The notes under the pieces are model-generated. The model saw nothing but the letters and a program-made list of their open reading frames with translations. It did not search any database and was not told the origin of the DNA. Of a stretch of DNA of 64,000 bases, positions 34,222 through 43,413 are shown piece by piece (within the stretch, counting starts at the first letter, position 1; every line of letters starts with the position of its first letter). This stretch comes from Bacillus sp. AFS006103. GTDB taxonomy: Bacteria; Bacillota; Bacilli; Bacillales; Cytobacillaceae. Where the stretch lies: the NCBI GenBank assembly GCA_002559145.1, contig NTXX01000010.1, positions 240,681-304,680 on the forward strand. Direction: 5' to 3'. The translations under genes and the position numbers were made by a program.

Positions 34222-34226
34222 AATTC

Positions 34227-35327
34227 TTAGGATTCGTCAGTGATCGTTGCCATTTTTCGAGCTTTTAAAAACTTTAATACGTTCAAAACAATCGTCTTAA
34301 CTACTGCATAAAACGGTACAGCCAAAACCATTCCCAAGATACCAGCTAAATTTCCAGCCGCTAGCAAGACAATGATGATTGTCGCAGGGTGGGTATCCAA
34401 TGATTTTCCGAGGATGAGCGGAGATAAAACATTGCCTTCAACTTGCTGTGCAATAACGATAATCACGATAACCAATAAGGCTTTGGTAGGTGAATCAAAA
34501 AGAGCAACAATCACCGCAGGGGCACCGCCGAGAATGGGCCCGACATAAGGAATTATGTTTGTAAACGCTACAATCAAAGCCATAACTAACGCAAATGGCA
34601 AGTCAATAATCATGTAACCTACAAAAGCAAGTGTTCCTACTGACAGGGCTACAATGACTTGTCCTTGAATATAGGAAGAAAGTGTTTCACCTGTCTCTTT
34701 TAACATCATCAACCCGGCTTCACGATAAGTTGCAGGCAGGAATTTAGTGACTGCCTTAGGGAACTTATGTCCATCCTTAAACATATAGAACAATAAAAAA
34801 GGTACGGTTGCTAAAATGATTGCAATATTAGAGATCACACCGAGAATATTTGTAATACCGCCGGTAATTCTGTCTGGTAAGGTGTTTGCGTAGGCAATCA
34901 GTTTTTGTTTCCCAGTTTCTAAAAGGTCGTTTTGCTCGTTCATGACCCATTTGAATTCTGTGCTTCGTGATAACTTGTCAAAATACTGCATTGTTTTGTT
35001 GGCATAGTCAGGAAGCGCATTGGCAAGGGCGGTAAATTGCTCTGTAATGGCAGGGACCAAATTGATAATTGCTAATACCAGAATGCCTATAAACACGACA
35101 TAAATAATGAGGATAGCAAGTAGTCTGGGCACTTTGTGACGATGAAGGAGATTAACGACAGGATTTAGTAAGAAAAAAAGAAATCCTGTAATCAGTATAG
35201 GAAAAAAAATAGTCGAGAAAAAGATGCCAATGGGCATGAATAAGAATGATATCTTTGTTGAAACAAAGATGATTGTTAAAATCAAAAGTATTTGGATTAA
35301 CCCGTACTGAAATTTTCTTTTTGACAT
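34227..35327 (-). CDS. AI-2E family transporter
   Basis: 366-residue membrane protein of the AI-2E/PerM family (UPF0118) with about eight helices. The central ATYREAGLMMLKETGETLSSYIQGQ region and the NIIPYVGPILGGAPAVIVAL motif (about 257-276) are diagnostic. B. subtilis paralogues include YdbI, YrrI and YueF. The substrate is unknown; some members are Na+(Li+)/H+ antiporters. Confidence 0.85.
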   Translation of the reverse strand: MSKRKFQYGLIQILLILTIIFVSTKISFLFMPIGIFFSTIFFPILITGFLFFLLNPVVNLLHRHKVPRLLAILIIYVVFIGILVLAIINLVPAITEQFTALANALPDYANKTMQYFDKLSRSTEFKWVMNEQNDLLETGKQKLIAYANTLPDRITGGITNILGVISNIAIILATVPFLLFYMFKDGHKFPKAVTKFLPATYREAGLMMLKETGETLSSYIQGQVIVALSVGTLAFVGYMIIDLPFALVMALIVAFTNIIPYVGPILGGAPAVIVALFDSPTKALLVIVIIVIAQQVEGNVLSPLILGKSLDTHPATIIIVLLAAGNLAGILGMVLAVPFYAVVKTIVLNVLKFLKARKMATITDES

Positions 35328-35415
35328 TATATTCCCCTTTTACTTTTAATAGCTAAAATTATATCAAAAACATGGAATAGAAGCCAAACTATAGTATATT
35401 TTTGAAATCATTTTT

Positions 35416-35428
35416 GGTGTCAGGCACC
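35416..35428. repeat. Dispersed palindrome GGTGTCAGGCACC, copy 2
   Basis: Full copy of the window's recurrent palindrome, 12 bp upstream of the -35 of the yknW SigW promoter. Confidence 0.75.
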
Positions 35429-35440
35429 ACTAGAAAAAAA

Positions 35441-35466
35441 TGAAACTTTCGTCTCATTTTATCGTA
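35441..35466 (+). promoter_or_regulatory. SigW promoter of yknWXYZ
   Basis: TGAAAC at 35441-35446 and CGTA at 35463-35466 with a 16-bp spacer are an exact match to the SigW (ECF) consensus. yknWXYZ is a known SigW regulon member in B. subtilis. The site lies 45 bp before the yknW ATG. Confidence 0.9.
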
Positions 35467-35511
35467 TACTTAATAGGAATATTTTACATAAGTGGAATAG
35501 GGGTGTTAAAC

Positions 35512-36183
35512 ATGGAATTGCAAAAAGAAGTGAATATTTTGAATGAGAACCCGAAGTTATTGGGAATGTTTACAAGTCCCGGTTTGCAGTTTGAGAGGAT
35601 TAAGCAAAGCCCGAAAATATGGGTACCGCTTATTATAATTAGTTTCCTCTATGTGATAGGTATGGCTTTTATGGCACTATCTTTGGATGCAGATACTTTA
35701 ATTGAACAGGGAGTGCCAAAAGACCAGATAGATTTGGTTTTAACAATTACTAAAGTAACAGTTATGGTAACAGGGATTATTACGCCGATTATTGGAGTGT
35801 TAATCAGCAGTGCTATTCAATTAGCGATTGCGAGAATTGCAAGTTCAACGGTTTCTTTTAAACAATTACTCTCGATGAATACTTATATTATGATTATCGG
35901 GGCAACTGGTTTAATTTTAAATATGGCCATTAGCTATGCAATTGGTGGAAATCCGGAAATATATATTACTAGTTTAGCAGGGGTGCTGAATCAGGAAAAA
36001 GCTGGTGTACTAGGTTCCATCGAGGTATTTGGGATTTGGTCCGTGGTGTTGACTGCACTTGGACTTAATAAAACAGCACAATTTTCTAAAGGGATCGCAT
36101 GGACGATAGCCATCATATTCTTCCTCATTAGTATTGGCTTTGGTTTGATTGGGACTCTCCTGCAAGGAGCTCCGAAGTTATAA
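35512..36183 (+). CDS. yknW: Yip1-family membrane protein YknW
   Basis: 223 residues, about five membrane helices, Yip1 family. In B. subtilis YknW helps assemble the YknXYZ exporter. Start set at the ATG at 35512 since the upstream in-frame ATG at 35440 overlaps the SigW -35 box and cannot be on the mRNA. N-terminal MELQKEVNILNENPKLLGMFTSPG is soluble. Its stop overlaps the yknX ATG. Confidence 0.85.
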   Translation: MELQKEVNILNENPKLLGMFTSPGLQFERIKQSPKIWVPLIIISFLYVIGMAFMALSLDADTLIEQGVPKDQIDLVLTITKVTVMVTGIITPIIGVLISSAIQLAIARIASSTVSFKQLLSMNTYIMIIGATGLILNMAISYAIGGNPEIYITSLAGVLNQEKAGVLGSIEVFGIWSVVLTALGLNKTAQFSKGIAWTIAIIFFLISIGFGLIGTLLQGAPKL

Positions 36184-37313
36184 TGAAAAAGAAAACTTGG
36201 ATTGCGCTTGGTGTAATTATTTTGGTCATTTCTATGATTTCTGTCAGTGTCTACCGGCAAGTTCTTGCAAAGGGACCTTCCGTTAAAACCACAGAAGGTA
36301 GTCAAGAGGAAATCTCTTCGCTTTTAATGATTCCTGGGACCGTGAAACTTCCGGAGGAGCAAATGGTATATGCAACACCTGAAAAAGGGGAAATCAAGGA
36401 ACTACTAGTCAAAGAAGGCCAGACAGTAAAGAAAGGCACTGTCCTGGCCAAACTGCAAAACGCACAGCTTGAGCTTGAAATTGAGCAAAATAAATTATCT
36501 GTCGAATCTGCAAATTTAAAGATCGACCAAATAGATAAGAAACTTGATCAATTGAAAGATAAAGAAAAGACGTTAAGTGAGCAAGTAGGAGTAGGAAAAA
36601 AGGAAGCAAAAAAACAGCTTGCCCCTGAATTTGAACAGCTTGAGATGGAAAAAAAGTTAGCTAACATCGAACTAGAGCAAACAGAACTTCAAAAAGACCT
36701 GATAAGTAAAAAACAAGATGAATTAAAGATTAAGAGTACAATCGCAGGTATCGTATTAACCGCAAAGAAACCATCATCATCTTCGATCGAAGCAGCAAAC
36801 GAGCCTATTATACATATTGGTAAGTTAGAAGGAATGACAGCATCAGGGCTTTTGTCAGAATACGACACCCTAAAAGTTAGCAGTGGACAAAAAGTGATTC
36901 TTCGATCGGATGCAGTCCCTGGCAAAGAGTGGCAAGGTGTTATTACCAAGACTGCTATTTTACCTGATCAAAGCCAAACGAGTTTGCAAAATGGCACCCA
37001 GGCCGTTCAGTATCCCGTCACCGTAAAAATTTCTGGTGATACCAAAACGTTAAAACCAGGCTTCCAAGTCATCATGGAGATTGAAACCGATAAAAAAACA
37101 GCGATGGTCCTGCCGCTAGATACATTATTTGACGATGGGGATAAGCCATATGTGTATCTTGTAAAGGATGGAAAAGCCCGAAAGCAGAATGTCAAAACCG
37201 GCATTACATCAGGGAAGAAGATTGAAATCCTTGAAGGTGTTTCAAAAGGAGACCAAGTCATTGTTAATGGACCTGATAATATTAAGGATGGGTTGGAAGT
37301 GACAGTCAAATGA
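36183..37313 (+). CDS. yknX: HlyD-like membrane fusion protein YknX
   Basis: 376 residues: N-terminal anchor (about 6-27), a lipoyl-like half VYATPEKGEIKELLVKEGQTVKKGTVLAKL (about 62-91), a long coiled-coil hairpin (about 98-180) and beta-barrel domains. This is the extracytoplasmic adaptor of the MacAB-like YknWXYZ system, which protects B. subtilis from the SdpC killing factor. The stop overlaps yknY by four bases. Confidence 0.9.
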   Translation: MKKKTWIALGVIILVISMISVSVYRQVLAKGPSVKTTEGSQEEISSLLMIPGTVKLPEEQMVYATPEKGEIKELLVKEGQTVKKGTVLAKLQNAQLELEIEQNKLSVESANLKIDQIDKKLDQLKDKEKTLSEQVGVGKKEAKKQLAPEFEQLEMEKKLANIELEQTELQKDLISKKQDELKIKSTIAGIVLTAKKPSSSSIEAANEPIIHIGKLEGMTASGLLSEYDTLKVSSGQKVILRSDAVPGKEWQGVITKTAILPDQSQTSLQNGTQAVQYPVTVKISGDTKTLKPGFQVIMEIETDKKTAMVLPLDTLFDDGDKPYVYLVKDGKARKQNVKTGITSGKKIEILEGVSKGDQVIVNGPDNIKDGLEVTVK

Positions 37314-37999
37314 TCCGGCTAGAATCCATCACTAGATCGTTTTTGCTTGGTAAAGAAAGTGTCCCTGTCTTAAACGGTATCGATCTCATGATTCACGAAG
37401 GTGAATTTGCTGCCATTATGGGTCCATCTGGTTCAGGTAAATCAACCTTAATGAATATTATCGGCTGTCTGGATAAACCGACTGAAGGAGAGTATTACCT
37501 TGGAGGTGAAAATGTATCGCATTATAATGACAAGGAATTGGCACGGGTTAGAAATCAATCAATAGGCTTTGTCTTTCAACAGTTCCATTTACTGCCACGA
37601 TTGTCAGCTTTAAAAAATGTCGAACTACCAATGATTTATGCCGGAATCTCAAAAAAAGAGCGCCAGGCCCGTGCGGAAGAAGCATTAATAAAAGTCGGAC
37701 TTATCGATCGAATGAACCATCTTCCTAATGCCCTATCAGGGGGACAAAAGCAGCGGGTTGCGATTGCTAGAGCGATTGTCAATACACCTAAACTAATTTT
37801 AGCTGATGAGCCAACGGGTGCTCTTGATTCGAAAACCAGTAAGGACATAATGGAACAATTTAAGGAACTGAATGAGGAAGGTGTAACCATTATCGTTGTT
37901 ACCCATGAATCTGAAGTGGCGGAATACGCAAACAGAACGATTATGGTTAGAGACGGAAGGATTCTGTCTCCTTCTGAGGGTGGAAGGGGGGCAAAGTGA
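37310..37999 (+). CDS. yknY: ABC transporter ATPase YknY
   Basis: 229-residue MacB-type ATPase domain: Walker A GPSGSGKST (about 40-48), Q-loop FQQFHLLP, signature LSGGQKQR, Walker B LILADEPTGALDS, and the switch His in VVTHESE. It drives the YknXYZ exporter at the inner face of the membrane. It is directly followed by yknZ with no gap. Confidence 0.92.
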   Translation: MIRLESITRSFLLGKESVPVLNGIDLMIHEGEFAAIMGPSGSGKSTLMNIIGCLDKPTEGEYYLGGENVSHYNDKELARVRNQSIGFVFQQFHLLPRLSALKNVELPMIYAGISKKERQARAEEALIKVGLIDRMNHLPNALSGGQKQRVAIARAIVNTPKLILADEPTGALDSKTSKDIMEQFKELNEEGVTIIVVTHESEVAEYANRTIMVRDGRILSPSEGGRGAK

Positions 38000-39193
38000 A
38001 TGAGTTTTATGGAAAATCTGTTTATGGCATTAAGCTCCCTTAAAGCTCATAAAATGCGCAGTATTCTGACGATGCTTGGAATTATTATTGGTGTCGGTGC
38101 TGTCATCATCGTGGTAGCTATCGGGCAGGGCGGAGAGGCGATGTTAAAAACACAGATTACAGGTCCGGGGAATACAATTCAATTGTTTTATCAGCCTTCA
38201 GATGAGGAAATTCGAGCAAACCCTAATATATTTCAACAAGCTCCTTTCAAACAGGAAGATATCAGGGCGCTTGAACAAATTCCGGAAATAAAGAGTGTAG
38301 TTGCATCCAGCACTAAATTGTCAGCCATTCGATTCCAAAAGGAAACAGGGGATGTATCGACAACGGGTATTAATCAAGCATATCTTAAATTAAATGAGCT
38401 GAAGGTTGACAAGGGAAGGAATTTTTCTGTTTCTGATTTTTTAGGCGGCCGGAGGGCAGGGCTAGTTAGTAATAAATTACAAGAGGAATTATTTAAAGGG
38501 AAAAATCCAGTTGGTAATGTTGTTATGGTTGCTAACCAGCCAATCGAAATTATTGGGGTCCTGGAAAAACCAACCGGTCTCTTTTCCTTTGGTTCAATGG
38601 AGGTTTATATCCCATTCCAAACTTGGAAAACTATTTACGGTAGCAGCGATTTTACCCAAGTAACCCTGCAAGTTGCTTCGGCTGACCAATTGCAGGTGGC
38701 AGGTAAAAAGGCAGCAAAGCTTTTAAATAACCTACATAATACGGAAAAATCTTATCAGGTTATCAATATGGAAGAAATCGCTCAAGGAGTAGGACAAATC
38801 ACAAAAATTATGACCTTAATTATCGGCAGTATTGCGGGGATTTCTTTATTTGTCGGCGGGATTGGTGTCATGAATATTATGCTCGTATCAGTGACCGAAA
38901 GAACAAGGGAAATAGGAATCCGGATGGCACTGGGGGCCACACGAGGTCAGGTGTTAACACAATTTTTAATTGAATCGATGACACTTACCTTTATTGGGGG
39001 AATCCTCGGAATCTTACTAGGCTGGGGAACGTCAACAATAGTGAGTTTCTTTGCAGGCTGGCCAGCCTTGGTATCTTGGCAAGTAGTGCTAGGCGGAGTG
39101 CTATTTTCGATGGTCATTGGGGTGGTGTTTGGGCTGCTTCCAGCAAATAAGGCATCTAAACTGGATCCTATTGATTCCTTGAGATATGAATAA
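38000..39193 (+). CDS. yknZ: MacB-type ABC permease YknZ
   Basis: 397 residues with the MacB topology: one N-terminal helix (LTMLGIIIGVGAVIIVVAIGQG, about 24-45), a large outside domain (50-270), and three C-terminal helices in the FtsX-like fold with VTERTREIGIRMALGATRGQV (about 297-317). Starts right after the yknY stop. Last gene of the SigW operon, followed by a terminator. Confidence 0.92.
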   Translation: MSFMENLFMALSSLKAHKMRSILTMLGIIIGVGAVIIVVAIGQGGEAMLKTQITGPGNTIQLFYQPSDEEIRANPNIFQQAPFKQEDIRALEQIPEIKSVVASSTKLSAIRFQKETGDVSTTGINQAYLKLNELKVDKGRNFSVSDFLGGRRAGLVSNKLQEELFKGKNPVGNVVMVANQPIEIIGVLEKPTGLFSFGSMEVYIPFQTWKTIYGSSDFTQVTLQVASADQLQVAGKKAAKLLNNLHNTEKSYQVINMEEIAQGVGQITKIMTLIIGSIAGISLFVGGIGVMNIMLVSVTERTREIGIRMALGATRGQVLTQFLIESMTLTFIGGILGILLGWGTSTIVSFFAGWPALVSWQVVLGGVLFSMVIGVVFGLLPANKASKLDPIDSLRYE

Positions 39194-39216
39194 AGAGAAA
39201 ATACTAGAATCTAGTG

Positions 39217-39250
39217 AAAAAGCCTGCAAACTTTACTTTGCAGGCTTTTT
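39217..39250. terminator. Terminator of yknWXYZ
   Basis: AAAAAGCCTGCAAA pairs perfectly with TTTGCAGGCTTTTT around CTTTAC. Confidence 0.92.
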
Positions 39251-39363
39251 CAATTAGATCAGGAGAGTTAATGGTTGCAGAAAATAAACAGTATGGTAAA
39301 ATAATTAAAGGAATATTCAGTTAATTAAAGGCTAGTTCAGATAATAGTTTAGAAGGAGTCGAG

Positions 39364-40533
39364 ATGAGCATGGAAAGAGTTAGTGTAGAGAAGAAAGGGT
39401 ATTTTGGAGAGTTTGGCGGAAGTTTTGTACCTGAGGAGCTACAACTAGTAATGAACGAATTAGAAGAACAATTTTTCCGTTATAAGGATGACCCGGAATT
39501 TATTGAGGAATTTAAGTATTACTTAAAGGAATATATAGGCAGAGAAAATCCGTTAACCTTCGCTGAAAATTTAACGAAACAAAATCAAGGGGCAAAAATC
39601 TATCTGAAACGAGAAGATTTAAATCATACGGGGGCACACAAAATTAATAATGCCATCGGTCAGATTCTTTTAGCCAAACGAATGGGGGCGAAGCGAATTA
39701 TTGCTGAAACGGGAGCAGGCCAGCATGGTGTGGCAACTGCAACCGCATGTGCCATGTTCGGGATGGAATGTATCATTTATATGGGCAAGCTGGATACGGA
39801 ACGTCAAGCGCTCAACGTCTTTCGAATGGAATTATTAGGAGCGAAAGTTGTACCAGTAGAAAAAGGGCAGGCCCGCTTAAAGGATGCGGTTGATGAAGCC
39901 TTAGGCGACTTGGTGCAAAACTATAAAAATACCTTTTACCTATTAGGTTCAGCTGTGGGTCCACACCCATATCCTTCAATGGTCAAACATTTTCAATCAA
40001 TTATTAGTGAAGAGTCGAAGCGCCAGGTTCTTGAGAAAGAAGGCCGGCTTCCGACAGCGGTGATTGCCTGTGCGGGAGGCGGAAGTAATGCCATTGGAGC
40101 CTTTGCCCATTATATTGATGAAAAAGATGTGCGTTTAATTGGGGTAGAACCCGCGGAGGCACCAACTCTGACTGAAGGTGTGCCAGGTGTGATCCATGGT
40201 TTTAGATGTTTAACATTACTAGATGAAAAGGGCGAGCCTAAACCAACGTATTCAATTGCTGCAGGACTTGATTATCCTGGTGTCGGACCAGAGCACAGCC
40301 ATTTGAAAACAAGCGGGCGTGCTGAATATGTAACCGTAACAGGGCAGGAAGCACTAGAGGCCTTTCAAGTGTTAAGTAAGACGGAAGGCATTATTCCTGC
40401 TCTAGAAAGTTCTCATGCTGTAGCATATGCGATAAAGCTGGCTAAAGAATTAGCTACCGACGATATATTGATTGTTAACCTATCAGGTCGTGGCGATAAA
40501 GATGTGGAGCAAGTATTTAAGATGCTAAATTAG
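39364..40533 (+). CDS. trpB: Tryptophan synthase beta chain-like protein (stand-alone)
   Basis: PLP enzyme of the TrpB family, 389 residues. It keeps the PLP lysine in [12 protein letters not shown], catalytic Glu in [13 protein letters not shown], the phosphate loop GGGSNAIG and the final NLSGRGDKD. Compared with standard TrpB, the segment after IGVEPA is about eight residues shorter and the GHGxxTGxH motif is absent. No trpA or other trp gene is near and no T-box is seen, so it may act alone, for example from indole and serine, or have another substrate. Confidence 0.82.
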   Translation: MSMERVSVEKKGYFGEFGGSFVPEELQLVMNELEEQFFRYKDDPEFIEEFKYYLKEYIGRENPLTFAENLTKQNQGAKIYLKREDLNHTGAHKINNAIGQILLAKRMGAKRIIAETGAGQHGVATATACAMFGMECIIYMGKLDTERQALNVFRMELLGAKVVPVEKGQARLKDAVDEALGDLVQNYKNTFYLLGSAVGPHPYPSMVKHFQSIISEESKRQVLEKEGRLPTAVIACAGGGSNAIGAFAHYIDEKDVRLIGVEPAEAPTLTEGVPGVIHGFRCLTLLDEKGEPKPTYSIAAGLDYPGVGPEHSHLKTSGRAEYVTVTGQEALEAFQVLSKTEGIIPALESSHAVAYAIKLAKELATDDILIVNLSGRGDKDVEQVFKMLN

Positions 40534-40544
40534 TAATCACACAT

Positions 40545-40580
40545 AAAAGGACAAGTCGATAAAGGACTCGTCCTTTTGTT
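40545..40580 (+). terminator. Terminator after trpB
   Basis: AAAAGGAC and AGTC pair with GACT and GTCCTTTT, ending in TTTTGTTG. Confidence 0.85.
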
Positions 40581-40634
40581 GTTTCAATAGGGGGATAGAG
40601 TCATTAACTAGAATCTGTTTCATAAAGTTCAACT

Positions 40635-40688
40635 AAAGAGCAGTTAGTAACAAATGTAAAGTTTGTTCCTAGCTGCTCTTTTATTTTT
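40635..40688 (+). terminator. Second hairpin-terminator in tandem after trpB
   Basis: AAAGAGCAG and TAACAAA pair with TTTGTTC and CTGCTCTTT, followed by a T-rich tail. No gene lies between this and the first terminator, so it is either a backup or the end of an unseen small transcript. Confidence 0.65.
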
Positions 40689-40783
40689 ACAATTGAAGTC
40701 ATAGCGAATGTTTATATTTTTACCGAATATATTTAATACACGTGTCACTGCATTTGAGAGCAACAAAAAGGGGACAAGTAAAT

Positions 40784-41404
40784 ATGTATTGGAAAAGCAT
40801 AAAATATTATTCCGATTTTTCTAGAACAAGTGAAATTTCCCTTATTAAACGGGTAGGGTTTATTTTATTCGGTGTATTACTTGTTGCAATTTCCCTGCAA
40901 CTATTTCTTGTGAAAAATTTTGTTATCGATGGAGGAATTATTGGAATTAGCATCCTTCTTTCCCATATTACTAATCAAGAAATAGGATTATTTCTATTAC
41001 TATTAAATACTCCCTTTTTCTTAATAGCTTATTCATTTCTAGGAAGAAGATTTTTAATGCTGAGTCTTTTTGCCATTCTTGTTCTATCCTTTGGAACACA
41101 CCTTTTAGAGAATTCTCCTGTTATCACACACAACCCATTATTAGTGATTCTTTTTGGAGGAATTAGCTTGGGATTGGGGGTCGGAATAACGATTCGGTTT
41201 GGAGGATGTTTGGATGGTACGGAAGTTTTAGCGATTCTTTTTAGTAAACGTAGCGCTTTTTCGATTGGACAATTTATTTTATTCATTAACTTATTTATCT
41301 TTGGGTTATCCATTACCATCCTTGGTTTAACTGAGGCTATCTACTCATTTGCAACATATCTAATCGCATATAAGACGATTGATATTACGATTCAGGCTCA
41401 CTAA
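40784..41404 (+). CDS. Short YitT-family (DUF161) membrane protein
   Basis: 206 residues with the five-helix YitT/DUF161 fold: VAISLQLFLVKNFVIDGGIIGISILLS, then GISLGLGVGITIRFGGCLDGTEVLAILFS, and a last helix ending AYKTIDITIQAH. Typical family members continue about 80 residues with a soluble DUF2179 domain; here the frame stops at the junction. Start chosen at the ATG at 40784 after AAAAGGGGAC. It may be a naturally short member or a truncated gene. Confidence 0.7.
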   Translation: MYWKSIKYYSDFSRTSEISLIKRVGFILFGVLLVAISLQLFLVKNFVIDGGIIGISILLSHITNQEIGLFLLLLNTPFFLIAYSFLGRRFLMLSLFAILVLSFGTHLLENSPVITHNPLLVILFGGISLGLGVGITIRFGGCLDGTEVLAILFSKRSAFSIGQFILFINLFIFGLSITILGLTEAIYSFATYLIAYKTIDITIQAH

Positions 41405-41697
41405 TACGATATCATTGCCAATTTGTTTAATCTTGATTTTACAAGTTCGATTCGGTTGGAAGTCAAATAAATTTCACAATTAATTGTTATAATTTTGTGA
41501 ACAATTGATACAATTCTGGCATTGTTCGACATATGCGTTTTGGAAAACGGGGAAGTAGACTGAGAGGTATTCTTATTTTTTATAAAACCCTGAAGTTATT
41601 GAGGAATATTGTCGAGAATGTCACGTTTACAAAATTCTCGATTGAAACAATAATTTAAATGGATTTAAAAATTTGAATACCTGAGGAGGATTTGTTT
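41405..41697 (+). other. Upstream region of acyl-CoA ligase 1
   Basis: No gene. The distal half is AT-rich with imperfect repeats of CAATT. The proximal part, from about 41568, aligns with the region before the second ligase (about 45438-45530) and carries the promoter listed separately. Confidence 0.6.
41609..41654 (+). promoter_or_regulatory. Promoter and conserved box of acyl-CoA ligase 1
   Basis: TTTACA at 41626-41631 and AATAAT at 41649-41654, 17 bp apart, form a Sigma-A promoter. Just upstream, GGAATATTGTCGAGA (TTGTCGA at 41609-41615) is conserved before the second ligase gene at the same distance, suggesting a shared operator. Confidence 0.65.
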
Positions 41698-43338
41698 ATG
41701 GTCTATCAGCAAAAGCCCTGGTTAAAATTGTATGATCCAAGAGTATGTGAGAATGTATGTGTAAAGCATGAGTCGTTATATGATTTCTTAGAAGGCGCAG
41801 TACAACGTTTTGGTGATAAACCAGCATTTACTTTTTATGGAAAGGTTTTTAGTTTCACAGAAACAAAAATCATTGTCGATCGGTTCTCATCCTCATTACA
41901 TAAGCAAGGCTTTAAAAAAGGTGACCGGGTAGCGATTATGCTTCCCAATAGTCCTCATTATATTTTCACGTTATTTGCTATTTTCCAGTTAGGGGGAATT
42001 GCAGTACAAGTGAATCCGATGTCCGTGGAAAAGGAAATTGCCTATGTTTTGGACGATTCAGGAGCCAAGTTCTTAGTAGCGTTAGATTCATTTTATCCTA
42101 AAGTCAAAAGAGTTCAATCAGACACAACTTTGAAAAAAGTTATTGTTGTTAGTTTTGGAGGGGAAAGAAAGGAACTTGGTGAAGGCGACCAATATTTTGA
42201 AGAGGTACTACAGGTGGACATCGATATTCCAGTAGTTGAGATTGACCCGCATGAAGATGTAGCCGTTTTACAATATACCGGTGGAACAACGGGTGTTCCT
42301 AAAGGTGTGATGCTGACACATTATAATCTATTAGCTAATTTTAATCAGGTCTGCGACTTTATCTATAACACATGTGAAGATATCCCAGAATCTTTTAAAA
42401 TAATTACTGTTCTGCCTATGTTTCATGTTTATGGACTTTCGAGTGTGGCCCTTTGTGGAATTCGAGAAGGTGCCAATCAGATTGTCTTACCACGGTTTGA
42501 TGTACAAGAAGTAGTTGAAACGATTAAAAGGGAAAAACCATTCCTTTTTGCAGGAGTCCCGACTATGTATTTTGCGTTAAATAGCCAGCCGGAATTAATA
42601 AAGAATTCTTGGTTAGATAAAATGTGGTATGTTGGCAGTGGTGGTGCTCCATTACCAGTTGAACAAGCAAAAACATTTGAAAAATTAACTGGGGCAACAC
42701 TATTTGATGGGTATGGCCTTTCTGAGGCAGCACCGACAGTGGCGTTTAATCCACCGTTTGTCCCAAGAAAATACGGCAGTATCGGGATCCCTGTTCCAAG
42801 CACGGTGGTAAGGATTGTTCGCGAGACAGAAGACGGTGAATATATTGATGTTCCAGTTGGTGAATCTGGTGAGCTAATCGTCAGTGGTCCTCAAGTAATG
42901 AAGGGGTACTGGAATCGGCCAAAGGATACAGAAGAGGTATTAAAAGATGGCTGGTTATTTACTGGCGATATTGCCAAGATGGATGAAGACGGCTATTTTT
43001 ACATCCTTGACCGCCAGAAGGATATGATTATTGCGAGCGGATACAATGTTTATCCACGTGAGGTTGAGGAAGTCCTCTACATGTTAGAAGGGGTCGAAGA
43101 GGCTATTGTCATTGGTGTTCCGGATACTTACCGCGGGGAAACCGTGAAGGCGTATATAAAACCTAAACAAGGCTATACACTTTCTGTGGACAAAATCATA
43201 CAGTTTGCAATGGATAACCTTGCGCCGTATAAGGTACCAAAGGAAGTTGAAATTCTTGCTGAATTACCAAAATCGTCAGTGGGTAAATTGTTAAGAAGAG
43301 TACTGAGAGATGAAGCGATTTCGAAGGTTAAAGCTTAA
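41698..43338 (+). CDS. Long-chain fatty acid-CoA ligase-like enzyme, paralogue 1
   Basis: Adenylate-forming acyl-CoA synthetase, 546 residues. AMP-binding motif YTGGTTGVPKG (about 195-205), DGYGLSEAAP, GWLFTGD and the final catalytic lysine in LPKSSVGKLLRR. Start at the ATG at 41698 behind GAGGAGG; a TTG two codons earlier is too close to it. It is a close paralogue of the gene at 45646. Next to PHA genes it may activate fatty or hydroxy acids for polymer synthesis or recycling. Confidence 0.88.
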   Translation: MVYQQKPWLKLYDPRVCENVCVKHESLYDFLEGAVQRFGDKPAFTFYGKVFSFTETKIIVDRFSSSLHKQGFKKGDRVAIMLPNSPHYIFTLFAIFQLGGIAVQVNPMSVEKEIAYVLDDSGAKFLVALDSFYPKVKRVQSDTTLKKVIVVSFGGERKELGEGDQYFEEVLQVDIDIPVVEIDPHEDVAVLQYTGGTTGVPKGVMLTHYNLLANFNQVCDFIYNTCEDIPESFKIITVLPMFHVYGLSSVALCGIREGANQIVLPRFDVQEVVETIKREKPFLFAGVPTMYFALNSQPELIKNSWLDKMWYVGSGGAPLPVEQAKTFEKLTGATLFDGYGLSEAAPTVAFNPPFVPRKYGSIGIPVPSTVVRIVRETEDGEYIDVPVGESGELIVSGPQVMKGYWNRPKDTEEVLKDGWLFTGDIAKMDEDGYFYILDRQKDMIIASGYNVYPREVEEVLYMLEGVEEAIVIGVPDTYRGETVKAYIKPKQGYTLSVDKIIQFAMDNLAPYKVPKEVEILAELPKSSVGKLLRRVLRDEAISKVKA

Positions 43339-43370
43339 AAGAAAGCAGTAAAATCTCATCTTATTATACG

Positions 43371-43406
43371 AAAATGCCCGATCCACTTTGAGACCGGGCA
43401 TTTTTT
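43371..43406. terminator. Bidirectional terminator after ligase 1
   Basis: AAAATGCCCG pairs with CGGGCATTTT around a 14-base loop, then a T-run; it serves both convergent genes. Confidence 0.88.
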
Positions 43407-43413
43407 AAAGAAA

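Noticed and set aside
39271-39324. 17-codon leader frame before trpB
   Set aside because: It has a ribosome site but no Trp codons and no following attenuator hairpin, so it does not look like a trp leader peptide.
41450-41520. Rex-like site (TTGTGAAC with CAATT repeats) before ligase 1
   Set aside because: Only one half-site fits; the second half does not match TTCACAA, and it is not conserved at ligase 2.
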